From NCBI RefSeq assembly GCF_022539315.1, contig NC_066316.1, forward strand, positions 10,183,501 through 10,247,500: a stretch of 64,000 bases of DNA. The letters are read 5' to 3'. The stretch's first letter is position 1, and each line of letters starts with the position of its first letter. This DNA comes from Serinus canaria. Taxonomy: Eukaryota > Chordata > Aves > Passeriformes > Fringillidae. Under the pieces are notes generated by a model. That model ran no database searches. It was not told where the DNA came from and saw only the letters and a list, made by a program, of their open reading frames with translations. Below are positions 1-12,735 of the stretch, in pieces. The position numbers and the translations under genes are program-made.

Positions 1-95
1 GACTCGTGTGGAAGCAAATCTGCCTGGAATGCCTAAGTCTGGAGCTCTAGAAAGTGGGACTGTCTGGAAGGTGAAGACTTCATTTTTGCTTTTTG

Positions 96-200
96 AATCA
101 TAGAATCATTCAGGTTGGAAAAGACTTCTAAGATCATCAAATCCAACCTTTAACCCAGCAGTGACCACTAAGCCATGTGCCTAAATATCTCACACCATAT
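96..200 (-). mobile_element. CR1 LINE fragment, 3' end
   Basis: Read on the plus strand this is the reverse complement of a CR1 3' terminus. It opens with the CR1 terminal octamer pattern (AATCATAGAATCATT) at about 96-110, followed by a GGTTGGAAAAGACTTCTAAG-type block, an ATCATCAAATCCAACC block and a region resembling the CR1 'holds true for CCATGT' stretch near 173. CR1 is the dominant avian non-LTR retrotransposon, and most copies are 5'-truncated 3' tails like this one. The copy therefore points leftward on the minus strand and is only about 105 bp long. Its divergence is moderate. No coding capacity remains. Confidence 0.9.
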
Positions 201-3200
201 TTTCTTGTAAACTTTCATTCTCCTTGCAATGATCCTTCCAGAAGGCAGATGAAGTAAAATTCCTGATACTTTTTCTTCCCACCAACAGTTCCTTCAGTAC
301 CTCACCAAGTGCTCTCAGTTGGCATGGAAACATGATGCTGCAGGTCATCTGCAGGGCCCAGTGTTTCCAGCAGGACATGCACCTCTCCTGACTGTCTCCA
401 GCTGATCTGTTGTCTTCAGCTAAATTGTAATTGGAAACTGAGCACAAACTGAGGCAGCGTTCAGAGGCAAGGAGAAAGAACACTTTGAGGTACTAAATAA
501 TGAATACAGCAGGCTGTAAAGAAAAAAAAACAAAACAGGGAGTAGTGGAGGAAACCATAATTGGAAATATGGAATGCTATCTAATTTTCCCATTATAATT
601 TCCTTGGCTCAATCAGTGGCAAATTCTGCCCCGTTTTCACACTTCTATGGCAGTAGCACACTTTGAGCAACATTTGCTTTTTGATCTGCTCATGTGATTG
701 GGTTTATAATAGCGCCCAGGTTAAGAATGAATGTCTGCCTTTTGCATTAGAGTACGTTGGCATATTTATACTTTTTAAGAAAATGAGTTAGCAGTTATTA
801 ATGATTATATTGACATGCTCTTATTGTATTTATTAGGTCAATTTATTAGACTAGTTATATTTTTCACATCTCATTGTAGGAACATTTGTGAATGCTGGTC
901 TCTGCTACTGATGAAATGACCCCCATACTTATGCATAAGATAAATGGGTTTGTAGGTATTTGCTGTCCCTAAGCTCGGGAAAGGAAAATTATATAAGAAT
1001 TATGGAGAACATGTTAAAGATATCTCTTCACTTAGTTGTTTGAGCTGATGCATTCTATTCTTTCCTGTGATATTTCACAGGAAGTGAAGACCTGCTAGAG
1101 CAACCCTTTTGCTCTTTGTCTGGTGCCTTTTTCAATCATGTCATTTACACAAGATCTTCAGCACAATTGTGTGACATTGTTGCCCAAGTATTTCAGCATT
1201 ATTTTGTTGAAGTACTTTGTCACAAAGGTTCATTTAAGGGGAAGACTTGAAGGGCGTATCACTCACATCTTTTATTGCACTGAACATTTGACACAAATCC
1301 ACAAAATTGACAGTCACAGCTTCAGAGTGTCCCACAGTAGCACAAAGAACCTCTCATTGTGTTGGACTATTGTTTTAACACGTCAGAGTGTATTTGAGAA
1401 ACAATGTGATTGCCTGTGGATAATGTGCTTGGCCTCGTTGTGCTGATTAAATAGATGTTTGGTTTGCAGGGAGGTCTGTAGCTCTCTGTTCAGCCTGACC
1501 TCCTTTCCTGGCTGCAATGAGCTGGGGCCCATTAGTATTTGTTCTGCTCATTAGAGTGAGAGGTGATTGCCATCCTGAAAAACACAAAATAGCCCAGTTA
1601 GTACATAAGCTGCTTTTCTTTTCCCTTGGCCTCCACCCACTTCCACTGAATATCCTGAACAAATGCTGGAGACAGTTGGCAATATTGTAGAATAACTGAT
1701 CTCTGCATCTGGCACAAGCTGGCTCTTCAAGAGCAAGAGTTGCACTTCTATTTGTCCCTTTGCCACCTTTTGTCTTACATAAATATTTGTGTCTTTAGTA
1801 CTGAGTCTGCCATGTAGCTGGGGGAACATGGTGCCATAAATGGGGTTCAGAATAACCTTGGCATAAAAAGCAGCAAAAAGCTGATCATATATATTCAGAA
1901 AAAAGAAAGTGTAAAAGGGCAAATATTGCTCTACAGCTCAAAGCACATTTCTTAACTGTCCTAGCAAACATTTTTGGTGGTCTTGCTCTTTGGTAGCATG
2001 GGGGTCAGTCATGACAGGGAATTAACATGACCATGCCACAAGTAACAATGGAGACCTACCCTGGAAATATGAATTAACTTCATTGGTCACAGTGAAGATG
2101 TTTCAAACAAACACTAACAGAATGAAATCAGAAATCAGAATGAAATCAGAATCTCTTTATATAAAGTTGCGCAGTGTGCAGCAGCTTAAAATAACTATAT
2201 TGTTGACCTGGGTGAGGCAGTGAGATGGGTCTGAGCTTCCTTAGCCCTTCCTTCTTTGGGTGATCTTCTTCAGGTCATCCCATTCCTTGTTACAGGGCTG
2301 AATACATGCTGCTGCACACTGCAGTGTTGGGTCTCACCTTTTGCAACCCCTGGATGAAACTGGAAATGACTGGAGATGTTACAAAAGAGCTGTACATCTT
2401 AACAAGACATGCTTTGTCTTTTAAGAAGGAAAAAGTGGGCAAAAAGTTGTTTCGTGAGATCAGAAACAGTTGAGTAATCTGATGTTCTGTAACTGTTCCA
2501 GTTGTCTTCCTGCTGCAAAGCAAAGTGTCCTCTCAGACCCTGTGTTCTTTCATTTGGAGAGACTTGAGTCACTTCATTGAAAATAGAGCTCATATCCTCA
2601 GTTTGTATATATTATAATTAGAGCCGTATTTGTTTTCTGACCTGGGAACACATCCTACATTGTCTCATAAACTTTTTGTATATATGGAAATAGATAAAAG
2701 CAACTTAGTGGGAAGAGATGGTTTCCATAGGTAATGAGGTGGATGTGCTCGGTTTCTGCTAAAATCTCCAGAATTATCTCCACCACAACATTATTCACTC
2801 CAGTGTCTGTTCTCAAGCACCAGAGCTCCTGCTTTAGCAATGCGTTAATGCTTTATCAATCTTTGAAGCTTAAAGGTTTTAGACATAATGCTGAAAACAT
2901 CTTCAGCTAAGAGGTGAACCAGAAACTTTGATATTCTGGTCTATCATCCAGGTAGAGAAGATATGCTCCCCATAATCCCTGCCAGTTAAGAGAAATTGGC
3001 ATTCTTTGATAAGAAATTAATATTTTATTTAAAGAAAAAATAAAAATAGGGTGAATACAGAGCTCAGAGATAAGAAGTGAATTACTGCATTTTTGCTGCA
3101 GTGTAGCTGTGAAGAATGAGCTGTGTACTGAAGCAGTGAATATGTGAGAACAGTTAAGTTGCCTCCTTCAGTTGCCTCCTTCAGTAACTCTTACCCTTTA

Positions 3201-4040
3201 GCTGCATGTCCTTCACTGTATTTTCCATATTTTATTGTTTGAATAGCATGCCTTTGCCACAAATGGCTGAAAGCAAGCTAGTAAATGAAAGCACTCTGAG
3301 AAGTGATAGTTCCTCTAGTCCTGCAATAGCCCCATTAGTTATTGCCTAGACAGCCAATGCTGTATTTCATTGCATAGTGATGCTCTTTCCTTCTGCCTAC
3401 AGGAGCATCTCAAAGGGGGGCATTTTAAAGTGTGTGGAGAAATAAAAGTTCTGCCTTGTTTTCTTTCTACCTCTTTTCTTTAAATGCTTTTTAAAATTTC
3501 TTTGGAGAGAAGGGGATGAAAGCCTGTGATTTCTTGGAATTGTAGCGTGCCTTTTGAGTTTTGATCTGTGTTAGTAGTTTTAACCCTTAGGTCTTCTGGC
3601 TGTCCATTTAGCTTAGAAGAAGACTTGATGGCATAGATCTGTAGGGCACATCTCATCAGGGCATTTGCTGTTCCTACAGCAAAGCTGTTCTTTCTCTGCA
3701 ATTCAGTTCCAGCCTTTTTGGTATTAGCTGGGCAATGATGTGACAATAGGGTGATGCTTGCTGTTCATTTTTAGCTGTGTTATTTACCTTTGGGATGACA
3801 GGTCCTTCTGCTTCCCCAACTAATTGCAGACATCAGAAAATATGTGTGATGTCTGGGAGAAAGAAAGAGATCTGACTTCTGGCCCAGTTGTATGATTTAT
3901 GAACAGATTCAGTTCTGCAGCTACAACTCTTTCATTTATTTGCATCACCTGAGTAAGATGTGCTGTAAAGCAGAATGTTGTTGATGACTTAGAGTGAACT
4001 CTTGGACTTTTCCATGACTACGAGACTACTGAAGTGCCAG
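201..4040. other. Unique non-coding stretch, no gene recognised
   Basis: I see no supportable gene. The longest frame is 123 codons on the minus strand (1551-1922); it resembles no family I know and is within chance expectation. Small structures are a direct duplication built on AATCAGA at about 2119-2152 and a perfect 13-bp tandem duplication of GTTGCCTCCTTCA at 3158-3183. The remainder is AT-rich unique sequence. Confidence 0.6.
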
Positions 4041-4120
4041 TCTGCAGCCTGAGGCTTGAATCAAGGCTGGGTTTTGTTTCCCAGAGGAAGTCTCTGAATC
4101 TCTCCTTGCTTCAGTGGGTG
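4041..4120 (+). mobile_element. Possible MIR-type (CORE-SINE) relic
   Basis: About 80 bp follow the order of blocks in the middle of a MIR SINE. A segment resembling the tRNA-derived box B and its context (CCTGAGGCTTGAATCAAGGC) comes first, then a segment resembling the MIR 3' half (AAGTCTCTGAATCTCTCC followed by TTGCTTCAGT). The part between the blocks appears shortened. MIR elements amplified before the amniote radiation, so a bird copy is expected to be this decayed. The match is by eye from a remembered consensus and could be chance. Confidence 0.4.
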
Positions 4121-5734
4121 AGAATTAATTTGTTCATATTTCAAAAATGCTTCAAGATTGTCACCTGGATGGAGTCATAGCAGTACAGAGTGTGAACAGT
4201 GCACCACAGGATGGCTCAGCAAACCAGGGGAGCACTGAGGCATGTACAGAGCTGAACAAAATCCAGGTATTGCTCAATCACATTTATGTCCCAAGGGATT
4301 GGAGTGCTGAAGTGTAAATGTGGGTTCTTTCCTTTGAAACACATGGAACAAAATGAATAATTTGTTTGCTTGCAAGCTGTCTCTTTGATAGTCTTCATAC
4401 CCACAATTTAAATGCTGCAAGTGAAATGTAGTGTTACGTTATCCCCCTGTCGCTCCTGACTTTTTTTTGAGAAATAGAGTAAAAATAAATTGTGCTTAAC
4501 ATATTGTTTGCAAAGTAAGCCTCCTGGGTTAAAATTCTGAGAGGACATCTTGCTTGAATAGGAAAAGACACAAATACAATTGTGTATCATTCCTTCTCAT
4601 GCCCACTGCTATGCTTGTATAAATAGCACAGCTCTGTTGATTCCTGCCATTTGTGGTTGGTTTAAAAGAGTGATGTCAAATGTCAAAGTTCTTCTAAATG
4701 TCCCCTCTTTTAAGACCTATATATTCATAATTGTTCTCTAACTAGGATTTTCTTTCATGACCTGAAAATAAATATTAAATCCAGAACATTTCTGTTATTT
4801 ATGGCAAAATTTAAGCAACTTAAATACATAGTGGGAAAGGAATTAATATTTTGTAAAGAATAGTGCTAAGAAGAATTTACCTTTTAGCATTAGCAGTAAA
4901 TTTGTCAGCAGACTTTGGTTTACCCAGGTTTTTTATTTTTTTTTTCAGCAAATGCTTTTAAATGTTTGCTCTCTTGATTGTTGGTGAATATTCAGTGTTT
5001 GAGCTCTGTGCCTACAGACTATTGATCAGAAGCATTTTATAATGCTTTTTCTGTTCCTTGATTAGACAAACATGTAAGCACTCTGGCTCAAATAACTGTG
5101 TGGGTGAAGCTGAAGCTTGGTTGCTAGGAACACTTGAGTTTTTAAAATTTTTCTAAAGCCTTTGGTCAGAAAAACAAGATCACTCAAACATTTTCTGAGA
5201 ACCAAACAAAAGGGCTCAAGAGGGGCTGAAAAAGGACTTAAAATAGCCAAAGAAATAGTGGTGGATATCTTTTTTTCAGCATTTTCCTTACTGTATTCAG
5301 GCTAGAGAATAAGGTCACAGATTATGTAGATTCAAATGATCAATCTCTAAATAGCAGTAGCATTAAAAATGATTGCCTGGACTGGGAGAACCAGTTCTGT
5401 TGAGACTCATCCTTTACCTGTGACCCACAAAAATTCCCTGGGTTTGATCCCCCCAGTGCCAGTGGGATATGGGCAGTGTGTATTCTGTGACTGAGCCTGC
5501 AGCTAATTGGTGTCTGGGTGCTCCAGGCAGCAACTGAGAGACACCTGTAAAAAGAAGGATATGATCTCCCTTTCCAACAAAGCCACTGAGATCCCTGCCA
5601 TGCTAGGGGCTGGGAATAAGGAATAGAAGAAAACTGTTAACTAGAGGTAGAAATGCTGGGCTGTGAAAGACCCTAGTGAAAAATAAAGATCATTAGAGCT
5701 ACAGAAAACACCGTTCCAACTCTGATCTGCACCC
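4121..5734. other. Unique non-coding stretch, no gene recognised
   Basis: No gene is supported. The right part (about 5380-5734) becomes less AT-rich and contains a C-run after GGGTTTGATCC at about 5440-5455. That resembles a tRNA box B, but no A box lies at the right distance upstream. An AATAAA hexamer occurs near 5683. Nothing else is recognised. Confidence 0.5.
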
Positions 5735-6030
5735 TTTGAACTTGCCAGCTTTACCTCATAAGCTCCCTGTCGTTCCTGCAGGGGGTCAGGGAGGAGGGCA
5801 GGAATTGTGCTTTTCATCCATCAGGCTGTTGGGAAATGTCAAGCTGTCAGGCTCTGGTGGTGGGAGCCAGCAGAGCCGCTGGAGTCAGGGAGTGCGAGAC
5901 GGCGTCTCCTCCCTCTGTGGCGCTGCTCTAGACACGACCTCAGCCACATGCATCAGCTGAGGCTCACACAGAGCACGGCAGCAGAAGGGTGGATGCCAAT
6001 AAAATACTTCTGAATAAAATACTTCTCACA
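5735..6030. other. GC- and CpG-rich block, unclassified
   Basis: This block is clearly richer in G+C than its surroundings and carries about eight CpG dinucleotides, clustered around 5876-5975, while the rest of the window is strongly CpG-depleted. A splice-acceptor-like CTGTCGTTCCTGCAG lies just upstream of the G-rich part (ends at 5781). The block closes with a 15-bp tandem duplication at 5998-6027; each copy begins AATAAAATACTTCT, so it contains two poly(A)-signal hexamers. Two overlapping plus-strand frames (74 and 68 codons) cross it, but neither encodes a recognisable protein. It could be a small CpG cluster of a lost exon, a 3' terminal exon of a non-coding RNA, or an old retroelement piece. 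Confidence 0.4.
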
Positions 6031-6594
6031 TTCAGTGGTGCAGCAGTGAATGTCAGAGGGAGAGTTACCCTAGTCCAGGTTTTATGTATTTAACTGTTTC
6101 TAGGCACACGTTGCTTGTGTGTCCTCACCGGGGCTCATGAAGTGGTTTGTACTGGGACTGATGGAGTGAATTATTTATTACACTTATTTCAGATATTCAT
6201 GAACTGTTTGAAATCTGTGAGAGTGTTTGTTCTTACACCCTGTCAAACACTGAGGTTTGCAAAATAAGTGATCTTTGAGGTCTTCCCTTTCATGGGGAAG
6301 TGAAAACAAAGATTTGGTGAAACTAAAATGAGAATTTTGCTCCTGAAATTGGTAGGCCCAATTTCAAGGTTTTGGGCTACTCAAAAATTTAAAGTCAGTA
6401 AATCACAAATAAATAGCAAATAAAAGAGTTTTCTAAATTAAAATCTTAATACAATTCTTTTTCTGGTGTGCTGAGCAGCCTAGTTGACCAATATGACTCT
6501 TCTTTTGTTGCTTTCCATGTAGTGAGTTTCTTCATTGGCAGGCCTGATCATTTTGGGACTATTTTGAAAGTACCTATTCATGTGAACTCTCTTG

Positions 6595-6614
6595 AAAAAA
6601 AAAAAAAAAAAAAA
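6595..6614 (+). repeat. Poly(A) run, 20 A
   Basis: An uninterrupted run of 20 A. I could not recognise a SINE, processed pseudogene or LINE body upstream, so it is recorded as a mononucleotide repeat. CR1, the main bird LINE, does not leave poly(A) tails, so a CR1 origin is unlikely. Confidence 0.95.
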
Positions 6615-9600
6615 GGGAATACTGTGCTGCCAGTTCCCTGTAGTGAACAGAGAGCAAGAAGGCTGATAGAGCTGGACAAACTGAGCTTCCCTGCAGAATA
6701 ACAAGGAGATGGGCAGATTCCTTTTTGTCCACTTGATTCACTGCTACCTTGGCTTCTCTTTCATTTGTTCAGCTGCATTTGCTCTCCAGCACATCCATGC
6801 TGAGCCATTTCTCACCTCTGTTTGTTTGCCAATATAAGGTGTGTGTACATGATATTCCTCTTGCTCAAACTGAGAGTAGCTCTGAAAACTTTTCTTTTGT
6901 GTAGCAGAATATACAGGGTGCTTTGAAGGCCCTTCAGCAAGACAGATGCAGTGATGGAAGACTCTGAGGCACGCAGAGCACAAGAGGACACAGGTTGAAA
7001 TTCTGCTCTTGGCCTTGAGCTTTGCTTTTACATGTTCTTGTTAGCTGGTTTTTTTGCTGCCTTTCAGTTTTGAAGTTGCTGATATAAAATGATCTAATAT
7101 GATGTTCTCTCTGGCAAAAATTTCCAGACTTACCACAGAAAAAGAAGCGCAGACAAAACGAAAAGCACCAAGAAAACCCCCAAGCCAAAACCAGAGAACC
7201 CAACAAAACCCCAAATCTCTGAGATTTTGGTATTCCCCAAAATGTCGGTTGTGGAGCTGGTTCAGTCCTTAAAAAGATGGCCAGTTCTGGTTCACTGGGA
7301 GGGGGAAGCCTCTGGGACTTCTCCAGCAGCCCACCTGGGAGAAGGGTTGGAAACGGAGGTGAATCAGTTCTGTGAAATGAAGGCCAAGTTATTTTAAACC
7401 TGGCTGCAGCAAGCATCAACATAGCTAATGGGAGCTTTGGAAAGGGCTTTTATGGGAATGTGAGGGTGATTATTTTTCCTTTGACTTGTAAATAAGCTTG
7501 CACGGTCCTCTGACTTACAGCACAGCTATTCCTGGTTCTCACTTGTTGCATCTCATTATATCTTGTACCTTATATTACATTTCTTAAACTTTTAACCTTT
7601 TGAAAAATGTAACTAATGTGCTTCTGGCAAGCATTTGTGTATCATTATTGTCATATTTCAAAGTAAGCTTGTTTCTCTTCTCATTGTTTCTTCAAATCTT
7701 TTTTTTCCTATGAAATGAGAATATTAGACTAAATTCCTAAAGGATGTAACCTAGATACTGAGGGCACACATTTATCTGCTGTTTGTCTATTCAAAGCTCT
7801 AATCCTAAATATAAATACTCATCTGCTGGTTATTTGCATGCATGAAAGATGGTGGATGTATACACAAAGTTTTTTTTTCTTTTGCTTTCCCTGCTTTTGT
7901 TGGGGAAGAGCTCTGAATTACCAGGGAGGAGAAAAGGAATACTTTTGTGTCAGCATGAACAATAAGAGCTGGAACCACCTTTATTAATTTAGAACAATTA
8001 AACACTGATTTAATATATTGTTTATGTATTATACACTGACTTTCTATATTATTTAATAAATAGCATGAGAGAGGGTGAGATTATAAATGTAAAAGGTGTA
8101 GCAGTAATGTATGTTAAAATCTGATTGTTAGAGATACCTCTGCCTGAATTAAGGTGCAAACAAGACTTTTTGGCCAAAAACAATAGTACAGATTTTATTT
8201 AACAGGAAATGTGAGGCAGAGAAAGAAAGAGAGAGATAGAAAAGTTCCCTTTAGGTGACTTAGTTCACTGTCCAAATTCCAGGAGTCCAGAGGCATATTC
8301 AGGAGGGTGGGCTTCAGTGGTCACAGTGAGCAATTGCTTTAAGGCTTTCAACTCTGTAGCGTGGGGAAGAACAAAAATCGAAGTGGGATTTACAACCTCT
8401 TCTGTTCCAGTCATTACCTTTGTTTTGATGTCTCAGCTTCTAAGAGAGGTGACCTTTGCAAATGAAGAAATAAGGCACATACACAAGAGGAGAGGCAGTA
8501 AAAGATTTATGGTGGTACATGTCTTTTCAGAGCTTTAAAGGTTTCTTCATTCATTATCTTCTCAAGTTTCTCCTTCCAAGGGATAGACAGTAAAAGTGGG
8601 GCTTGTTTCTCTCTTTACATTTAATAACAGCTGGAGACTGCATGATGAAATACATGCTTGCAATAGCAAGATAACAATACCAAGGAGCTCGTTGAGGCAG
8701 TGCTTGTGTCACATGTGAAAACCACATTGTAACTGGCAAGTAAGACCTTTTGTACAAAGGATAAAAGTATTTATTTTAAAACAAAATAAGTAAAGAGGGA
8801 AAAAACCAGCTGAGGGTATTGTGTAACTGGTGCAATAGAGAAATTCTTGGGAGTACTGAATCTGCATGACAACATTTGCACAATAACCATAGGACTGTGT
8901 TCTAAGTGTCAAAGGCCTTTCTTATTCTATGTGAGAAAGGCATCGCACACCTGGATGATGTTTTTGCATTGGCCACTGATTTGGTGTCCACACTCCTATT
9001 TATTCCTATTTCTGGATGTTGTGGATTCAGCAGGCTGTTTCTGACTCAGCTCTGTTGGTGTTAGACTCGATAGGCTTGGCATTGAGAGGCAGCCTGGGGT
9101 GGGGATAAAACACGAATTAGTGGAAATTCAAACTGAGATGCTTGTGGGATGTCTTAAAAAAATATATTCTGACAGAGAAACAACACAATGTGGTATTCCA
9201 GCTCTGAATGTTTGTGTTCTTTGTGTGATTTAGATTCTGTGTGATAATGGACTGGGAAGTGGGCACTGTTGTTTCTAATGAGATGTCAGTCCTAAAGCAC
9301 TGCATGCATTAGTGGAAAGAAGTGTTATCCAGCTGATGAGCTCTGCTGATGTTTTTTCATCTCATTAAGCCTTGATTAAGTAATATGCATGTTAATTCAT
9401 AAATACATGCTAATTTCTGTTTGACCTCACATATGACTGGCTGGGGCACTACAGGAATTTCTATTTACTTAATCCCTTTTACTCCCATCTCTTTTCCCCC
9501 ACAGAGACACACATTGCTCTCCAGCATTTCCACTCCAGCATACGAGTGGTCCTCTCCTCTCTCATGTAGTTTCTTGCCCTTTTGATGAGATGTGTGAATG

Positions 9601-11075
9601 TACCCCAAGCTATTCACTATCCACCAATTCCTCCATCTGCCAGGAATATTTTCTGCCTGTCTTGGATGTAATTTCTCTCTTCAAAGGCCTCTATGAACTC
9701 TCTGTGTGTCCAATGATAATATATGCACATTTCTCCACATTGGTGTGCTTTTATAGTGGGATAAGAAATTCCAGATGGCTGTTTTGTGTCCAAATCCCAG
9801 CTGGAATCAGGTGATCCTTGCCTTGACATAGATGAAGTTAATGTATTGTTTTCTCAACTGCAGTTGATCTCAGCCAGCTATGTTCAGATGATATCTATAT
9901 AGCTGTTTTTCTTACTGCATGTCCTAGCTAAATCAGGTTTGTTGTTGTGCTATCAAATAGCCAACCTTTTCTTTGGCAAAAGAAATATAATCTTTGACAG
10001 TAGAAGAACCCCATCAGGTGGAGTGAGGGTGGTAAAGGTAGAAGCTTGTGTTCCTAAGGAGGGAGTTGGAAGTATCCCATTGGATTGTGTGTGTTGAAGG
10101 TTGGATGGCTTGGGGAATTTATTTCTTCCCTTTTCTTTCCCCCACCACTCCCCAGCTGAATCTGGTTTCATGACAGTTATCTTGTCACTTCTGTTTCTAT
10201 ACATATTTGTTCAGATATCCTGACAGGTGTCATGCATGAGGACAGACTTTACATGGATGATTCTGGAGAAGCTACATACCAAAAACCTTTAGTAGACATT
10301 TGCCTGTCATCTCTATTATCCCTCAAAAATTGTTCAAAAAAGTCTCCTCTGTGTCTGGATGTGTTTCAGTATCTTAAACACAATTTATCCTCTTTGTGTG
10401 AGAAATTCCTTTATCTGGTTTGCATCTCTGCAGTAGCTTGCAACCTGCTAATCTCTGCTTTGAACAGTAAATACTGTAGCAGTACTCTTCATGTTTATAA
10501 AAATAATATTCATGATTCATAGGGAGAATAAAGCCCTCAAAACCCCCAAACCAAGAGTACTTTACCATATTAAGCAAGTACAAAAAATAAAGATTGGGAT
10601 TAGGGGAACATAAAATAAGGTGTTTGCATAATGCAATTGTTAATGGTATTTAATTTTTATCATGGGAAGTCCTTGCTGCTTCAAAATTATGTGCAAAATA
10701 TAGAAAATACAGCAGAAAGCACCTGTTGAAATTCTTGCCTAATACCTGTGTGCAATATTAAAATCATACCTTAAAATATGACATTTTTAAACAAATAAAA
10801 AGAATTCATTTAGAGTTCACTTGACTTCAGTTATATGCTTAGAAGCCAATTTTAGAAAATTTAACTTTTTTGCATATTGCAGATTCTTACCGAACAGGAA
10901 AAAAAATTATATAAGATCTCTTGCTTGTGATGTAGAGAATGTGAGTAAGAGCTGGCAGGTGGTTTACAGATATCATTCTGAAATATCTTATCCTGCCAAA
11001 AAACAATGATGTGTTTAATTAACACTTTGCAGATGGTGTGCAAATGATCTTCACTTCGGAAGTTCTTCCCCCCTC

Positions 11076-11095
11076 TTTTTTTTTTTTTTTTTTTT
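11076..11095 (+). repeat. Poly(T) run, 20 T
   Basis: Twenty consecutive T, preceded by a pyrimidine stretch (TTCTTCCCCCCTC). It could be the reversed tail of a retrocopy, but no recognisable body lies downstream. It is most simply a mononucleotide microsatellite. Confidence 0.95.
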
Positions 11096-12583
11096 GACAG
11101 CCTATTTTTGAGAGTTGATTTTGAAAACATGGCTTGTGGTGCTGCTCAGGATACACCCAGATGTAGCTGGGGATGTGTTCTCCTTGTGGTTCTGTGTGGG
11201 AATAGCCCTGTAGCTCTGGGGCCCTGCTCCATGTGCAGAGTGTGTTGATATAACCCAAGTAAAAATAGCACATATTTAAATCATGTTAGACTAATACAGG
11301 AGTTGCTGACTTGTAAAGAGAGGAGGTCAAGGCAAGGAAGTGGAATCATTTCACTTTGATTCCTCTGAATTTAGTGAATTGTCAGATATTTCTAAGGCTG
11401 CAATGCATTTGTAGCCCAAATGTTCCTTTCAGCACAAATATTTGTACCTGTACTTTCCTGCTGGACTTAATTTTCATCTTTGCTTTTTTCAGTGTTTTTT
11501 TCACCCAGTTATTGGCAAAAGCAACAAGCAAAGAATAGACTTCAATGACCTCTTGTTGTAAGGATGTTGCTGCTGCTTGAGGCCATGGGTGAGCACATGC
11601 AGCTGCCTTAGAGACTGTGAGGAAACAGGAAATTGGTGCTTTGTTCTCAAGGGTCTGACTTGGTTTGCTTATGTTGCTGCTGAGGAGAATACACAGTTTT
11701 GAGTGAAGGTGCCATAAGGGACAGAGGGAAGATGCTAATTCTGGAAACTGCAGCAAATAAATGATGGTGAGAAAGGTCATAAGCCCAGTGAGGACTGAAA
11801 ACAGTCCTAGGTAATAGGTAATGGAAGATTTTGGGGAAGAGGTGATGAAATACCTTAAAAGTGAAGGAGGAAAATGAGTTTATGACTTTTGTGAGAGATG
11901 ATGGAGCCCATAGAGGAATACAAAGTGAAAAAGCCAGTGTAGTTGAAGGAATTGGTTAGGAATAGGATACCTCCTGCCATGTATGAAATGGCTATGAACC
12001 ATTATTTTTATTTTTAAAAGCCAAATTAAATGACGTGACAGTGAGCAAGATGGAAGTGGGAGTCTAAAAGTGAATTTTAGCAGCATGACAGTAGCCAGAA
12101 AGGAATGTTTTTCACTAAAAAGCTATTCACAAGCTAGCTCTACAGAACCTGGACATGCACTCAGAATTGAAGTTGAAGGCAGGCTTTTATAATCCTAAAC
12201 AATCAGTGAAATGTAAGTTGTAAGGATCAAAAAAAGAGAAATGACCTGTGAGAAGGAGGGATTTGGAATTCTTTTTAGGTTTACTTGTGCTTGCCTTCAT
12301 GGCAAAGAATCACTGAGGTGTTGGTCAAGATATGAATTTCCCTGGAAACAAATACGAGGTATACACAGGTCCTTGGGGTGATGGCAAGGTGAAGATATCT
12401 GCATTTCTTATCTCGTGTTACCCTGGGCTGCCCTGGAGGTGGAAACCCCTTGCAGAAACAAAAGGAGTTACATGGATTTGCTCAGGGATAATCTGAGTAA
12501 AGAGAATGAGAAAATAAAATCACAGAAACCAGAAAAGCTGATATAGTGACAAAACACATGAAAGTGGGAGAGTGAATTTTATA

Positions 12584-12735
12584 CAGACAGTGACAGACAA
12601 AGGGGGTATGGTTTTAAACCTATACTGTGAGGGTAGGAAGGCGCTGGAACAGATTGCCCAGAGAAGCTGTGGATTTCCATCCCTGGAAGTGGTCAGAGCC
12701 AGGCTGGATGGAGCTTTGAGCAATCTGGATCCCAG
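12584..12735 (+). mobile_element. CR1 LINE fragment near the 3' end
   Basis: The sequence follows the CR1 3' region: GTGACAGACAAAGGGGGTAT near 12590, then TACTGTGAGGGT at about 12621, CGCTGGAACAGATTGCCCAG at about 12643, and the ATCCCTGGAAGTGGTCAGAG block continuing to GGATGGAGCTTTGAGCAA. About 40 bp expected after TGGTTTTAAAC are missing, an internal deletion. The match fades after 12735, so the terminal octamers are absent. The orientation is plus and no coding capacity remains. Confidence 0.85.

Larger units (their letters stand above)
6031..12583. other. Unique non-coding stretch with homopolymer runs
   Basis: No supportable gene. The window's longest ATG frame lies here on the minus strand (6934-7422, 162 codons), but its centre is the complement of an A/C-rich low-complexity tract (about 7135-7225) and it shows no domain. 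Other contents are a 20-A run (6595-6614), a purine-rich tract (about 8212-8244), an AT-rich island with homeodomain-like TAAT motifs (9361-9420) and a 20-T run (11076-11095). Confidence 0.6.

Noticed and set aside
3750..3830. Faint MIR-like order of blocks (TAGCTGTGT ... ACCTTTGGG)
   Set aside because: Too short and gapped to separate from chance.
5430..5460. tRNA box-B-like GGGTTTGATCCCC
   Set aside because: No A box at the right distance, no cloverleaf arms and no acceptor stem; the C-run explains the resemblance.
8150..8330. Possible ERV-related stretch with a purine tract
   Set aside because: A vague impression of repeated DNA only; no LTR ends, motifs or partner copy in the window.
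9050..9080. GTTAGACTCGATAGGCTTGG resembling a CR1 tail (TTGGACTCGATGATCTT)
   Set aside because: Only about 15 bp fit and the flanks do not continue as CR1.
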